The notes beneath the pieces were generated by a model that worked only from the letters and a program-made list of their open reading frames with translations, had not been told where the DNA came from and ran no database searches. Of a stretch of 64,000 nt of DNA, positions 9,373 to 18,885 are shown piece after piece. Positions within the stretch are counted from its first letter, which is position 1; each line of letters begins with the position of its first letter. The position numbers were made by a program, and so were the translations under genes. The stretch is from Bombella dulcis (GTDB taxonomy: Bacteria > Pseudomonadota > Alphaproteobacteria > Acetobacterales > Acetobacteraceae), in assembly GCF_026385505.1 (NCBI RefSeq), contig NZ_JANIDV010000001.1, forward strand, positions 434,001-498,000, written 5' to 3'.

Positions 9373-9408
9373 AATGGCCCGCTCTCTTATCTAAGGGAGC
9401 GGGCCATT
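9373..9408. terminator. Hairpin terminator after valS
   Basis: A perfect 12-bp GC-rich stem (9373-9384 with 9397-9408) lies 14 bp after the valS stop. It is symmetrical and can serve both convergent genes. Confidence 0.75.
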
Positions 9409-9420
9409 GTCTGAAACTGA

Positions 9421-9446
9421 AAGGGGAAAAAGACTATTTTCCCCTT
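9421..9446. terminator. Second hairpin, terminator facing ilvD
   Basis: A 10-bp stem AAGGGGAAAA/TTTTCCCCTT (9421-9430 with 9437-9446) with a short loop, just beyond the ilvD stop on the minus strand. Confidence 0.65.
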
Positions 9447-9453
9447 GTGATTT

Positions 9454-11307
9454 TCAACGCTTCTTTATGATGATCTGAGAAAGATCCCGAACGGCACCAT
9501 GGGCTGCACTGGTTGTTATGGCAGCATAAGCCTGTAAGGCTGTGGAAACAGTGCGTTCACGCTGAGGCTGCCAGCCAGCTATTCCTTTTTGATGCATGGC
9601 AGCACGACGTAGCCCAAGTTCATCATCCGATACATCCAGATGCAGTAGTCTTCTTGGAATATCAATAAGAATATCGTCACCTTCTTCAACAAGACCGATC
9701 AGGCCACCTTCTGCGGCTTCTGGAGAAATATGACCAACTGAAAGGCCGGAACTTCCCCCAGAGAAACGGCCATCTGTAATCAGAGCACAGACTTCTCCCA
9801 ATCCCATGGATTTCAGGTAACTTGTTGGATACAGCATTTCCTGCATACCCGGTCCACCTTTAGGCCCTTCATATCGTATGACGACAACATCCCCCGGGAT
9901 GATTTTCTTACCCAGAATGGCATTCACGGCAGCATCCTGACTATCAAAAACCCGAGCACGACCTTTAAATTTCAGGATATTCTCCGCAACGCCTGCCGTT
10001 TTAACAATCGCCCCATCCAGAGCCAGATTCCCGTACAGAACGGCAAGACCTCCATCCTGCGAGAAAGCATGTTTCCGATTCCGTAACACACCCGCCTGGC
10101 GATCTTTGTCCAGTTCCTTATAAGAACTGTTCTGCGAAAAAGCCTCAACAGTACGGACTCCACCAGGAGCCGCACGGAATAATGCCTCCGCTTCTTCATG
10201 ATTCTGAACGATATCCCATTTTTCCAGAGCATCAGCCAGAGTAGGAGAGTGAACTGTCGGAACGGTCGTATCAAGCAGTCCCGCCCGATCCAGTTCGCCC
10301 AGAATTGCCGGGATACCACCAGCTCTATGGACATCTTCCATATGTACATTGGCAACCGACGGAGACACTTTGCAAAGGTGAGGGACTTTTCGAGAAAGAG
10401 CATCAATATCATTCATCGTAAAGTCGACACCTGCCTCATGCGCAGAAGCCAAAAGATGAAGCACGGTATTCGTGGACCCCCCCATGGCGATGTCCAGTGT
10501 CATGGCATTCACGAAAGCTGCCTTTGTAGCAATACCACGAGGCAAGGCCGTAACATCATCATGTTCATACCAGCGTCTGGCCAGTTCCACACTCAGACGC
10601 CCAGCCTTCAGAAACAGCTCTTTTCGTTGACTATGAGTTGCCAGAAGCGAGCCATTTCCTGGCAGAGAAAGTCCCAGAGCCTCTGTCAGACAGTTCATGG
10701 AATTGGCTGTGAACATACCAGAGCAGGACCCACATGTCGGACAGGCAGACCGTTCCACCTGTTCAGAAATATCATCACTGATCCGGTCATCAGCAGCTGC
10801 AACCATGGATGTCACAAGATCAACAGCACGTTCAATACCATCCATGTCGGCCTTTCCAGCCTCCATAGGACCACCAGATACAAAAACCGTTGGGATGTTC
10901 AGCCGCAGAGATGCCATGAGCATGCCCGGCGTTATTTTATCGCAGTTGCTGATACAGACGAGAGCGTCAGCACAATGTGCGTTGACCATATATTCAACAG
11001 AATCAGCAATCAGTTCCCGTGAGGGGAGGGAATACAGCATTCCCCCATGTCCCATGGCGATGCCATCATCCACGGCAATCGTATTGAATTCTTTGGCCAC
11101 ACCACCTGCTTCTTCTACAGCTGAAGCAACCAGTGCTCCCATATTTTTGAGATGCACATGACCAGGCACAAATTGGGTAAAGGAATTGGCTATGGCAATG
11201 ATGGGTTTACTAAAATCATCGTCCTTCATGCCCGTCGCCCTCCAGAGGGCACGGGCACCTGCCATGTTACGGCCGTGAGTGCTTGTATGAGAGCGATAAG
11301 CGGGCAT
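9454..11307 (-). CDS. ilvD: Dihydroxy-acid dehydratase
   Basis: A 617-residue IlvD/Edd family enzyme that dehydrates 2,3-dihydroxy-isovalerate and -methylvalerate in valine, isoleucine and leucine synthesis. Iron-sulfur cluster ligands are visible: Cys122 in NCDKITPGM and the cysteines of [18 protein letters not shown] near residues 195-205. The signature SGGPMEAGK and the C-terminal substrate loop [20 protein letters not shown] are also present; the latter two match IlvD better than the phosphogluconate dehydratase Edd. Start at ATG 11307 has GAAGAGG upstream. It stands alone between valS and msrA. Confidence 0.95.
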   Translation of the reverse strand: MPAYRSHTSTHGRNMAGARALWRATGMKDDDFSKPIIAIANSFTQFVPGHVHLKNMGALVASAVEEAGGVAKEFNTIAVDDGIAMGHGGMLYSLPSRELIADSVEYMVNAHCADALVCISNCDKITPGMLMASLRLNIPTVFVSGGPMEAGKADMDGIERAVDLVTSMVAAADDRISDDISEQVERSACPTCGSCSGMFTANSMNCLTEALGLSLPGNGSLLATHSQRKELFLKAGRLSVELARRWYEHDDVTALPRGIATKAAFVNAMTLDIAMGGSTNTVLHLLASAHEAGVDFTMNDIDALSRKVPHLCKVSPSVANVHMEDVHRAGGIPAILGELDRAGLLDTTVPTVHSPTLADALEKWDIVQNHEEAEALFRAAPGGVRTVEAFSQNSSYKELDKDRQAGVLRNRKHAFSQDGGLAVLYGNLALDGAIVKTAGVAENILKFKGRARVFDSQDAAVNAILGKKIIPGDVVVIRYEGPKGGPGMQEMLYPTSYLKSMGLGEVCALITDGRFSGGSSGLSVGHISPEAAEGGLIGLVEEGDDILIDIPRRLLHLDVSDDELGLRRAAMHQKGIAGWQPQRERTVSTALQAYAAITTSAAHGAVRDLSQIIIKKR

Positions 11308-11471
11308 TGAAAAACCTCTTCAGGAAAAAACGTCTGATGGCGTCTTATCGTAAGAAACAGAATTATAACATACGAAATTTGAAATATATGAAAAGCATAT
11401 GACACCCCTCTAGGTTTCTGTTCTTCCACGAACCATATGGGATGATAACATCCAATAGGAGTGAGACCAGC

Positions 11472-12011
11472 ATGACACAGACATCATCCATCATTCTCGG
11501 AGGCGGCTGCTTCTGGTGTGTTGAAGCCATTTTTACAGGGCTTAAAGGTATCGTTTCAGCCAAACCAGGCTATGCGGGAGGTCATACGGAACACCCCAGT
11601 TATAAAGACGTCTGTACAGGGAAAACCGGGCATGCAGAGGTTGTTCAGGTTATCTTCAATCCCGAAGAAATCAGTTTAAAAGATATTTTGAGGGTATTTT
11701 TTACCACTCATGATCCGACCCAGCTCAACCGCCAGGGGGATGACATGGGAACGCAATATCGTTCTGTCATTTTTGGTGATAACGCCCAGCAAGCTTCTGC
11801 CCGTACAATCCGCGATGAGATCGCAGAACAGAATATCTGGGGAGGAGAAATTGTAACATCTATTGAAGGGCCAACTCACTTCTGGGAAGCTGAAGAGAGT
11901 CATCATGACTATTTTGCACGTAACCCGGAAACGGCCTATTGCGCCGCAGTTGTTGCACCAAAAGTTGCCAAGGCCCGGAAACTCTATCGGGATAGATTAA
12001 AAACAGTCTGA
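11472..12011 (+). CDS. msrA: Peptide methionine-(S)-S-oxide reductase
   Basis: A 179-residue MsrA that repairs S-methionine sulfoxide. The active-site motif GGCFWCVEAIF is at the N-terminus with the nucleophilic Cys in GCFWC, followed by GYAGGHTEHPSYKDVCTG and the conserved QYRSVIF and THFWEAEESHHDY segments. I choose ATG 11472, which is preceded by AGGAG at 11457-11461; an in-frame ATG at 11442 would add ten residues that overlap the ribosome binding site. Divergent from ilvD. Confidence 0.95.
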   Translation: MTQTSSIILGGGCFWCVEAIFTGLKGIVSAKPGYAGGHTEHPSYKDVCTGKTGHAEVVQVIFNPEEISLKDILRVFFTTHDPTQLNRQGDDMGTQYRSVIFGDNAQQASARTIRDEIAEQNIWGGEIVTSIEGPTHFWEAEESHHDYFARNPETAYCAAVVAPKVAKARKLYRDRLKTV

Positions 12012-12025
12012 CCACTGGTACGTGA

Positions 12026-12057
12026 AGGGAAGCTCTTTTATATGGAGAGACTTCCCT
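12026..12057. terminator. Hairpin between convergent msrA and ABC ATPase gene
   Basis: Arms AGGGAAG (12026-12032) and CTTCCCT (12051-12057) plus a short extension around a TTTTATATGG loop. It touches the stop codon of the convergent minus-strand gene. Confidence 0.5.
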
Positions 12058-13376
12058 CATTCACCTTCTTCCAGCAGAACCAAGTCCGTTTCCTCATCAT
12101 AGCAGAATAGATTAGCGTAACGTGCCCATGATATGGCTGCGTTGAGCGTCTGCCGCGCATATGTCGCGGACATGGAATTTTCCAACTTGCGTCGAAAGAG
12201 GCCAGCATCCGTGGCGTGGCTAGCCCGCTCATCAAGTGTTCCTCGGATCAATTTCAGGAGCGGGACGGAATGAAGCAGTGCAGCCCGCATGATGTCACGC
12301 CGCGCATCCGCATCAGCTTCCACAAAAACACGCCCTGTATTGGTCAGCATGATGTCACCATCTTCCAGTTCGGCCAAATCCAGAAGCTGTAACGTTTCCC
12401 CTAAGGGGAACAGGTCATCAAGTGTCATCTGCAGCTGATTGGCCAGTTCCGGCAGGTCAGCTCGACCAGATAAAGGCTCATGGTTCAAAGATTCCATCAG
12501 CCCCACTAATAGTTCAATAGAAATATCAGGCAGTACGATGAAAGAATCGCTCTCATTCTGTACCTCTCCCTGCCCAGGTAAAGCCAGTTCAGCTTCTGAA
12601 ACACTGGGAGCACGCAACGTCATGAGTGTATATATCTGATCTACAAAATGTCGAAAGTCGTCAGCCTGTCGGTTGCGCGGATGAGGAAAAGGAACAACGA
12701 TCTCATGAGTGATACGCCCTGGCCCGGACGAAAAAAGCAGAATCCTGTCACACATCAGCACAGCTTCTTCTATGGCATGTGTTGCCAGGACCATAGCCTT
12801 GAGTGGTCCAAGACGGTGTTCCTGCCATAATTCAATCAGGTCAGTCCGCAGATTTTCTGCACTCAGATGGTCAATATTCAGAAATGGCTCATCAAGCAAT
12901 AATACTTCAGGCTGTCGTGCAAGAGCACGGATCAGGGATGTGCGTTCTTCTAATGCATCAGATAATTCACGAGGATAGGCTCCTTCGTATCCGTCCATAT
13001 CAAGCACTTCAATAATAGCACTAGCTATCTTCTCCCGTTCCTCTTTAGGCCAGCGTTTTCCTTCGAGGGCCAGAAGAATATTTTCTCGAACTGTCAACCA
13101 CGGGAAAAGTACATCATCCTGTAAAATAATTGATACTTTCTCAAGATCCTGAGCTATTGCCCTCTCATTCCTCCAGAAGACTCTTCCTTTTCGAGGGGCT
13201 TCAAGACCTGCCATAATTTTGAGAAGACTTGACTTGCCTGATCCTGAACGCCCGACCAGACCCAGAATCTCACCTTCACGGACTTCCATGTTGATCTGTT
13301 CAACAATTGGTACGTCCTGATTTCGTGATTTGTGTGCAAATTGGGCACAATCAACCAAGCGTAAAATACCATTCAC
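12057..13376 (-). CDS. NitT/TauT-type ABC transporter ATPase with AAA-associated C-terminal domain
   Basis: A 439-residue protein. The first 250 residues are an ABC ATPase of the nitrate/sulfonate/taurine family with an intact Walker A (GRSGSGKSS), Q-loop (ILQDD), Walker B (VLLLDEPFLNID) and switch His (ATHAIEEA). The signature motif, normally LSGGM/Q, reads LSDALEER here, which is unusual. Residues about 290-430 form the AAA-associated domain found in a subfamily of these ATPases. The start is GTG at 13376, two bases after the permease stop, so the genes are co-transcribed. No substrate-binding protein is adjacent, so the substrate is unknown. Confidence 0.85.
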   Translation of the reverse strand: MNGILRLVDCAQFAHKSRNQDVPIVEQINMEVREGEILGLVGRSGSGKSSLLKIMAGLEAPRKGRVFWRNERAIAQDLEKVSIILQDDVLFPWLTVRENILLALEGKRWPKEEREKIASAIIEVLDMDGYEGAYPRELSDALEERTSLIRALARQPEVLLLDEPFLNIDHLSAENLRTDLIELWQEHRLGPLKAMVLATHAIEEAVLMCDRILLFSSGPGRITHEIVVPFPHPRNRQADDFRHFVDQIYTLMTLRAPSVSEAELALPGQGEVQNESDSFIVLPDISIELLVGLMESLNHEPLSGRADLPELANQLQMTLDDLFPLGETLQLLDLAELEDGDIMLTNTGRVFVEADADARRDIMRAALLHSVPLLKLIRGTLDERASHATDAGLFRRKLENSMSATYARQTLNAAISWARYANLFCYDEETDLVLLEEGE

Positions 13377-13378
13377 AG

Positions 13379-14851
13379 CTAGATCCTATACCGATGTGAC
13401 ATGCGTTCCTGTAAAGGAATAAAAACTCCCCAACGTACTGAAATAGCTAACAGGGTCATCAGAATCAGGAGTATTCCCTGCATCCCATAAGTATGGGCCT
13501 GAAGAATAGTCAGATGATACGTTCCCTGTTTCAGAAGGGCTATCATATAGACATTGTCCCAAAAAAAAGGCAGTGCCATGATAGCTGCCTGCAAAAGAGC
13601 CGGGGATAGTAGAGGAAAACGAATATCTTTCCATCGAGACAGTAAAGGAAGACGTAGATATCGTCCCATCATGACAAACTGTCTTCCTGAAGCATTTGAA
13701 TCATACAGGAAGAAGGCCCAGCCACTTATGCTCACAATGGCCAAGGCCGGTACGATAAATGCCAAATAGGAAACAGGAAATACCATATAGAATAGAAAGA
13801 CAGGAATAAGAGCAGCAATCAGACAACATTTCCGAAATTTTTTTCTTATATCCATAGATAGTCCCAGTAAAAGGCCGCCAACCACTCCCCAAAAAATACC
13901 GTTCATCAGAATAGCAACAAGCAATGCAATGAATGGCCCCGGAAAGCCCCAAAAACCACAAGATAACAGAATAGATGCCAATAATGTTCCCGTCGCTCCG
14001 GCAACATAATGTGTTCGACAGAATGACGGGCGATCATTATATTTATCTATTTCAGCTTTTGCCAGATCGCATACGGCATAGTGACGCCCATATCCTCGTA
14101 ATGGTCTGATAAAACCATGCTGTACAAGAAAAATAAGCATCATCATAAGTGCCAATATACCAAAGGCAACCAACTGTTCCTTCCTCTGTACGGCCTGAAG
14201 AAACATTTTTCCCAATCCCGGCGAGGTGTGAGGAAGAAACAGAGATACGGCCAGCTCTCCTCCCAAAATCTGTAACCAGAATCCAGGAAGCCCACGCAAC
14301 ACAGTCCGAACAAGATCAGGAAATGCAAAAGGCATGTGTAAACGCCAGAAACTTTGCCAGCGATCCAACCGTAAAGCACGTGCCGTTTTCAGATAACTGG
14401 AAGGTATTTCATTTCCAGCTTTTAAACTCTCATGAACAGTGCGTGCCAGAAGACTGTAACAGGCCACGCCTGCCACACTCCAGAAGGAGGGGAAGATGGC
14501 ACAGAAAAAACCAAGCAGACAGAAAGCTGGTATCTCGGCCAGAACGACTGTAAGTTTCGTTAGCACCCGTTTCAGATATGTAGAACAGGCTGCAATAGAT
14601 AGAAGAAGGCAATATCCTAAAACAACAAATAATAAGGCGGTTGCTACCTTACCTAGGGTCCACAACATATCTTCCCACGGGGTAGGAAGTGGGGAAAGAG
14701 GCAGCACCCCACATCCCCGACAGAGACCATACAGGGCCCCCAGGATCAGAATGCAGCAGGACAGGCCACTTCCATAGCCACCTAGAAGCCAACGCGCGAA
14801 CCGCCCTTCCAGTTTTGAAAGATAGGCAAAAGGCCACCCATCTCTTCTCAT
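13379..14851 (-). CDS. Fused two-domain ABC transporter permease (NitT/TauT-like)
   Basis: A 490-residue inner-membrane protein with roughly eleven or twelve hydrophobic segments. Two halves each carry a binding-protein-dependent permease domain; the first has the EAA-like loop around ETARALRLDRWQSFWRLHMPFAFP (shown here as ARALRLDRWQSFWRLHMP), and the second a more degenerate loop near LSRWKDIRFPLLSPALL. This fused form goes with the AAA-associated ATPases and is encoded directly upstream of one. It lies 74 bp downstream of dut and may be read from the same transcript as ubiE-coaBC-dut. Substrate unknown. Confidence 0.8.
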   Translation of the reverse strand: MRRDGWPFAYLSKLEGRFARWLLGGYGSGLSCCILILGALYGLCRGCGVLPLSPLPTPWEDMLWTLGKVATALLFVVLGYCLLLSIAACSTYLKRVLTKLTVVLAEIPAFCLLGFFCAIFPSFWSVAGVACYSLLARTVHESLKAGNEIPSSYLKTARALRLDRWQSFWRLHMPFAFPDLVRTVLRGLPGFWLQILGGELAVSLFLPHTSPGLGKMFLQAVQRKEQLVAFGILALMMMLIFLVQHGFIRPLRGYGRHYAVCDLAKAEIDKYNDRPSFCRTHYVAGATGTLLASILLSCGFWGFPGPFIALLVAILMNGIFWGVVGGLLLGLSMDIRKKFRKCCLIAALIPVFLFYMVFPVSYLAFIVPALAIVSISGWAFFLYDSNASGRQFVMMGRYLRLPLLSRWKDIRFPLLSPALLQAAIMALPFFWDNVYMIALLKQGTYHLTILQAHTYGMQGILLILMTLLAISVRWGVFIPLQERMSHRYRI

Positions 14852-14925
14852 GATCGGCTCGAATACACACTGACGTCCATAATCTCAGACCTTAACAGCC
14901 AAACTTCCGGTTCATAAGGGACAAG

Positions 14926-15378
14926 TCAGTGACCGGTACTTCCAAACCCCCCACAGCCCCGTTCGGTTGTATCCAGACTGATACATTCCTGCCACTGTAT
15001 TCTCACTACAGGGGCCAGAACGCCCTGCGCCACTCTCATACCTCGCTCGATAACAAAATCCTCTGTTCCCATGTTCATAAGGATGATACGAATTTCACCC
15101 CGGTAATCTTCATCAATCGTACCGGGACTATTCGGCACCACGAGGCCATGTTTCAATGCCAGTCCTGAACGGGGACGGATCTGAAGCTCATACCCTTTCG
15201 GTAGAGCAATACACAAACCGGTCGGAATCAAACATCTCTCCCCCGGTTTCAACGTGAGAGGAGTGTCTACAGCAGCCTGGAAATCTATTCCAGCAGCACC
15301 TGCAGTCCCATATGAAGGCAGAGCCAGACCTTCAGAGTGAGGAAGACGAAGAATACGGACGGGCACATCATTCAACAT
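14926..15378 (-). CDS. dut: Deoxyuridine 5'-triphosphate nucleotidohydrolase
   Basis: A 150-residue trimeric dUTPase hydrolysing dUTP to dUMP and pyrophosphate. All five family motifs can be read: AGIDFQAA (I), [11 protein letters not shown] (II), [11 protein letters not shown] (III), [10 protein letters not shown] (IV) and [11 protein letters not shown] (V). It follows coaBC by 24 bp, the common bacterial coaBC-dut arrangement, and precedes the ABC permease gene. Confidence 0.97.
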   Translation of the reverse strand: MLNDVPVRILRLPHSEGLALPSYGTAGAAGIDFQAAVDTPLTLKPGERCLIPTGLCIALPKGYELQIRPRSGLALKHGLVVPNSPGTIDEDYRGEIRIILMNMGTEDFVIERGMRVAQGVLAPVVRIQWQECISLDTTERGCGGFGSTGH

Positions 15379-15402
15379 AAGTCATGACCTCAACACTAGG
15401 AA

Positions 15403-16593
15403 TCACCGGTCATTCCCGGTTCTGAAAAAATTCACCACTCGTTCTGCCAGATGGTCTGCCAGAGACGACTTATCCATCTCAGGCCAACTTTCCACTCCAG
15501 CATCTGCCAGAAACAGAACCTGATTACGGGTACCGCCAAAGCGATGTTTCGTTACATCATTAGCAAGAAGCCAGTCACAACCTTTTTTCTGACGTTTCTG
15601 TTCTGCATGCTTCTGAAGATGATCCGTCTCTGCCGCAAAACCCACCACAAGTGCTGGCCGACCTTTCATATGAGAAATGGTGGACAGAATATCCGGATTT
15701 TCAACCAGATTCAGAACAGGTGGAGTATCGCCTGTCTTTTTCACCTTGCTCTCATAGACAGCAGCGGGCCGCCAGTCGCTTACAGCAGCTACGCAGATGG
15801 CAGCATCAAAAGGACTCTGATTCAGACAGGCTGCTTTCATCTCTTCTGCTGTCTGTACATCAATCCTTTTTACTGAAGGAGGTGTTGGCAGGCTCACAGG
15901 GCCACTGACAAGCCTGACATCAGCACCTCTTCTGGCTAAGGCAGCCGCTATGGCATAGCCCTGTAATCCAGAAGAACGATTGGAAATGAAACGGACAGGG
16001 TCAATTGGCTCAACAGTAGGGCCTGCCGTAACAAGCACCCTACGTCCTGCCAGTTCTCCTGCACCCAGCACACTTCGAACGGCGATTAATATGTCATCCA
16101 ACTCAGCCAGGCGCCCTGTTCCTGTCTCGCCACAGGCCACATTGCCCTGAGCAGGCCCAACACATTTTACTCCCCTCTGACATAACAGAGACAAATTGGC
16201 CTGTGTTGCAGAATGGCTCCACATATGCGGATTCATGGCTGGTGCCAGCAGGACAGGAGCATCCGTTGCCAACAGAATGGTTGTTGCCAGATCATCGGCC
16301 ATGCCCTGCGCCATACGAGCCATCAGATTGGCCGTGGCTGGACAGACCAATATCAGATCAGCCGAACGAGCGAGAGAAATATGACCTACGTCACTTTCCT
16401 GTCCGGGCTGGAAAAGATCAGCATGAACAGAATGACCGCATAATACTTCCAATGATAGAGGCGTCACAAAATGATGGGCGGCTTCTGTCATCACCGGGAC
16501 AACATCCATACCCTCACGGCTCAACTGACGGGCGATGTCGAGAGCCTTATAAGCTGCAATACCACCACCTAGGATAAGGATAATACGTGGCAT
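15403..16593 (-). CDS. coaBC: Bifunctional phosphopantothenoylcysteine decarboxylase/phosphopantothenate-cysteine ligase
   Basis: A 396-residue CoA biosynthesis enzyme. The N-terminal flavoprotein half (CoaC) has GGGIAAYKALDIARQL, the active-site His region TEAAHHFVTPLS, the FMN/PXMNXXMW-type segment APAMNPHMW and the Cys in NVACGETGTGRL. The C-terminal half (CoaB) has TAGPTVEPIDPVRFISN and a synthetase Lys-rich KVKKTG segment. Second gene of the ubiE-coaBC-dut run with 12-bp spacing to ubiE. Confidence 0.96.
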   Translation of the reverse strand: MPRIILILGGGIAAYKALDIARQLSREGMDVVPVMTEAAHHFVTPLSLEVLCGHSVHADLFQPGQESDVGHISLARSADLILVCPATANLMARMAQGMADDLATTILLATDAPVLLAPAMNPHMWSHSATQANLSLLCQRGVKCVGPAQGNVACGETGTGRLAELDDILIAVRSVLGAGELAGRRVLVTAGPTVEPIDPVRFISNRSSGLQGYAIAAALARRGADVRLVSGPVSLPTPPSVKRIDVQTAEEMKAACLNQSPFDAAICVAAVSDWRPAAVYESKVKKTGDTPPVLNLVENPDILSTISHMKGRPALVVGFAAETDHLQKHAEQKRQKKGCDWLLANDVTKHRFGGTRNQVLFLADAGVESWPEMDKSSLADHLAERVVNFFRTGNDR

Positions 16594-16605
16594 GATAGCT
16601 TACCC

Positions 16606-17394
16606 CTAGAGTCGCCAGCCCGAATGTATGGCTACGATACCTCCCGAAAGGTTCTGATAAGACACTCGTTCCATACCTGCCGAACGCATCATCTCAGCCA
16701 ATGTTTCCTGATCCGGGAACATACGGATACTTTCGGCCAGATATTGATAGCTTTCAGCATCCCCGGCGATCATCTGCCCCATACGAGGCAGCACCTGAAA
16801 AGACCAAGCATCATAAACCGCTGAAAGCGCAGCTACGTCCACCTTCGAGAATTCAAGACATAAAAATCGCCCTCCTGGTTTCAGAACACGTCTGACTTCC
16901 TGTAAGACAGCATCCTTGTCCGTGCAGTTTCGCAGCCCAAAAGCCATGGAGATTCGATCCATGGACGCATCAGGGAAGGGAAAAGTTTCAGCGTCGGCCA
17001 CGCAGACATCCATCTTCCCGATCAGTCCAGCCTTGATGGCTCGTTTCCGACCGACCTCAAGCATAGCCTCATTGATATCAGACAGTACGGCATGTCCACC
17101 ACCACGACGCAACCAGCCAAAAGTGATGTCACCCGTCCCTCCTGCCAGATCAAGCAGATGATGCCGAGGTTGAGGTGACAACATGGTCACGAAAATGCGT
17201 TTCCAGACCCGATGAATGCCCAGGGACATGGCATCATTCATGACATCATATTTGCCCGCAACGCTTTCAAAAACCTGCCGGACAAGTGGCTTTTTCTCCC
17301 CCCGAGGTACGTCACGATACCCAAAATCAATCGTGCCAGCATCAAAATCAGCTGACGGGTAAGGAGAGGTGTGGGAAGAATGGTTCTCAGTCAT
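16606..17394 (-). CDS. ubiE: Demethylubiquinone/demethylmenaquinone C-methyltransferase
   Basis: A 262-residue SAM-dependent methyltransferase of the UbiE/COQ5 family, methylating the ubiquinone ring. SAM-binding motif I is LLDLAGGTGDITF; family signatures YDVMNDAMSLGIHRVWK and the C-terminal NLSGGIVAIHSGWRL are present. In acetic acid bacteria ubiquinone accepts electrons from membrane dehydrogenases. Its start is 30 bp from the divergent mutM start. Confidence 0.95.
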   Translation of the reverse strand: MTENHSSHTSPYPSADFDAGTIDFGYRDVPRGEKKPLVRQVFESVAGKYDVMNDAMSLGIHRVWKRIFVTMLSPQPRHHLLDLAGGTGDITFGWLRRGGGHAVLSDINEAMLEVGRKRAIKAGLIGKMDVCVADAETFPFPDASMDRISMAFGLRNCTDKDAVLQEVRRVLKPGGRFLCLEFSKVDVAALSAVYDAWSFQVLPRMGQMIAGDAESYQYLAESIRMFPDQETLAEMMRSAGMERVSYQNLSGGIVAIHSGWRL

Positions 17395-17424
17395 GCAACC
17401 ATTGTTATCCCATTGCGAATATTT

Positions 17425-18270
17425 ATGCCAGAACTCCCAGAAGTCGAAACCATCCTTCAGAGCATGAAACCTGCTTTAACAGGGCAGAAATTCACCTCAA
17501 TAGACATCAACAGGCCAGACCTACGTACGCCCTTTCCCTCCGGTCTTTCCACCATACCGCTCAATGAAACGGTTGTCAGGTTACGCCGGAGGGCAAAATA
17601 TATCCTGCTTGATTTTCAGCATGGATGGAGCCTGCTGATTCATCTTGGCATGTCGGGTCGATTGTTCATTGATTCTGCTACACGCAACATTCCTTTGCGC
17701 AGACATGAACATCTCATATTCTGGACTGACAATGGGTGTCGTATTGGTCTGGTCGATCCCCGCCGGTTTGGCATGGTCGGTCTGTTCCAGACAGATCAGG
17801 AAAATCAATATCCTCCATTGAAACATCTGGGCCTTGAGCCTCTGTCAGATGATTTTACGACGGACCAACTTTCCTCCATCTGTGCATCAACCCGTGTGCC
17901 CATAAAGAATGTTCTTCTGGATCAGCGCAGAATTGTCGGTCTGGGGAATATCTACGTATGCGAGGCCTTGTTCAAAGCCCATATTCATCCTGCCAGAACT
18001 GCGGACAGCCTGACATATGAAGAACTTCATCATCTGCGCAGATTCATTACGGATATTCTTCAGTCTGCCATTGCTGCCGGAGGGTCTACCCTGAGGGATT
18101 ATGTTCACACGGATGGCCAGCCCGGGGCCTTTCAGGAACTACATCTCGTCTACGATCGAGAAGGGGAGCCCTGTCCCAACTGTGCCCCAGAAAGCCGCCC
18201 ATCTCATATCAGACGCATGATGCAGAGTGGTCGATCCACGTTCTTTTGTCCGCACTGTCAGAAAATCTAG
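17425..18270 (+). CDS. mutM: Formamidopyrimidine-DNA glycosylase
   Basis: A 281-residue Fpg/MutM repair glycosylase/AP lyase that removes 8-oxoguanine. The mature N-terminus PELPEVETI with catalytic Pro and Glu fixes the start at ATG 17425; a longer frame from 17371 is not used. The helix-two-turn-helix contains NVLLDQRRIVGLGNIYVCEAL, and the C-terminal zinc finger has CPNC and CPHC pairs around GRSTFF. The zinc-finger loop is slightly longer than usual (PESRPSH insert). Divergent from ubiE. Confidence 0.96.
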   Translation: MPELPEVETILQSMKPALTGQKFTSIDINRPDLRTPFPSGLSTIPLNETVVRLRRRAKYILLDFQHGWSLLIHLGMSGRLFIDSATRNIPLRRHEHLIFWTDNGCRIGLVDPRRFGMVGLFQTDQENQYPPLKHLGLEPLSDDFTTDQLSSICASTRVPIKNVLLDQRRIVGLGNIYVCEALFKAHIHPARTADSLTYEELHHLRRFITDILQSAIAAGGSTLRDYVHTDGQPGAFQELHLVYDREGEPCPNCAPESRPSHIRRMMQSGRSTFFCPHCQKI

Positions 18271-18311
18271 CATAAAGGAACTGTCATTATCGTCGGAACT
18301 GAAGACAGAGC

Positions 18312-18340
18312 TTGACGTAACGTTGCCAGAGAGGTAAATG
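18312..18340 (+). promoter_or_regulatory. Sigma-70-type promoter of rpsT
   Basis: TTGACG (18312-18317), a 17-bp spacer and TAAATG (18335-18340), placing a transcript start about 40 bp upstream of the rpsT ATG. Confidence 0.55.
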
Positions 18341-18385
18341 GCAAGCATTATTTTTAGCGAACTATCCGCAGGAAACCTGAAGCCC

Positions 18386-18658
18386 ATGGCCAATAACGCA
18401 TCTGCCCGTAAACGCATCCGTCAGAATGAACGTCGCCGTCTGCGCAACGCTTCCCGTCTGTCCCGTATGCGTACCTTTATCAAGAATGTTGAAAAGGCTA
18501 TTCTGTCCGGGGACAAAGCAGCTGCAACAGAGGCCCTGCGGGCTGCTCAACCGGAGATGCAGCGTGCCGCTGGTAAAGGTGTCATTGCCCGGAATACGGT
18601 CAGCCGCAAGCTCTCTCGTCTGTCAGCTCGCATCAAGTCTATCTCTGCTGCAGCTTGA
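18386..18658 (+). CDS. rpsT: 30S ribosomal protein S20
   Basis: A 90-residue, strongly basic protein that binds 16S r[23 protein letters not shown] at the start and [16 protein letters not shown] near the end are typical S20. The ATG at 18386 gives the canonical N-terminus; an in-frame ATG at 18338 overlaps the promoter. The rpsT-dnaA order is common in Alphaproteobacteria. Confidence 0.97.
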   Translation: MANNASARKRIRQNERRRLRNASRLSRMRTFIKNVEKAILSGDKAAATEALRAAQPEMQRAAGKGVIARNTVSRKLSRLSARIKSISAAA

Positions 18659-18679
18659 TTGCCTATCAGAGTGGTAAGG

Positions 18680-18737
18680 TCGATTCATGCGTAACCGGTG
18701 AATCGACAGGGGCGCGCCCTCGGGCGCGTTCTTTTTT
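18680..18737 (+). terminator. Tandem hairpins and terminator of rpsT
   Basis: A first hairpin pairs TCGATTCA (18680-18687) with TGAATCGA (18699-18706). A second, CGCGCCC/GGGCGCG (18713-18719 with 18722-18728), is followed by TTCTTTTTTATT, a standard intrinsic terminator. Confidence 0.85.
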
Positions 18738-18885
18738 ATTATTCAAACCAGTGAATAAAATTCCCTACGATGGACCATTGCTTCTGATGCACGATCCGTC
18801 AGTGCAGGTGAAAATGCTTGATTCCCCTTGTGAGCAAGCTTTACCCTGCTGGGGATGTGCAGGCCTGTAATTATGGAGATCGGAA

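Noticed and set aside
10198-11022. Plus-strand open frame of 274 codons opposite ilvD
   Set aside because: The minus-strand ilvD frame carries all Fe-S motifs; the antisense frame has a nonsense composition rich in His and Arg.
18659-18885. Replication origin in the gap before dnaA
   Set aside because: No run of DnaA-box sequences was seen; the gap holds only rpsT hairpins and terminator.
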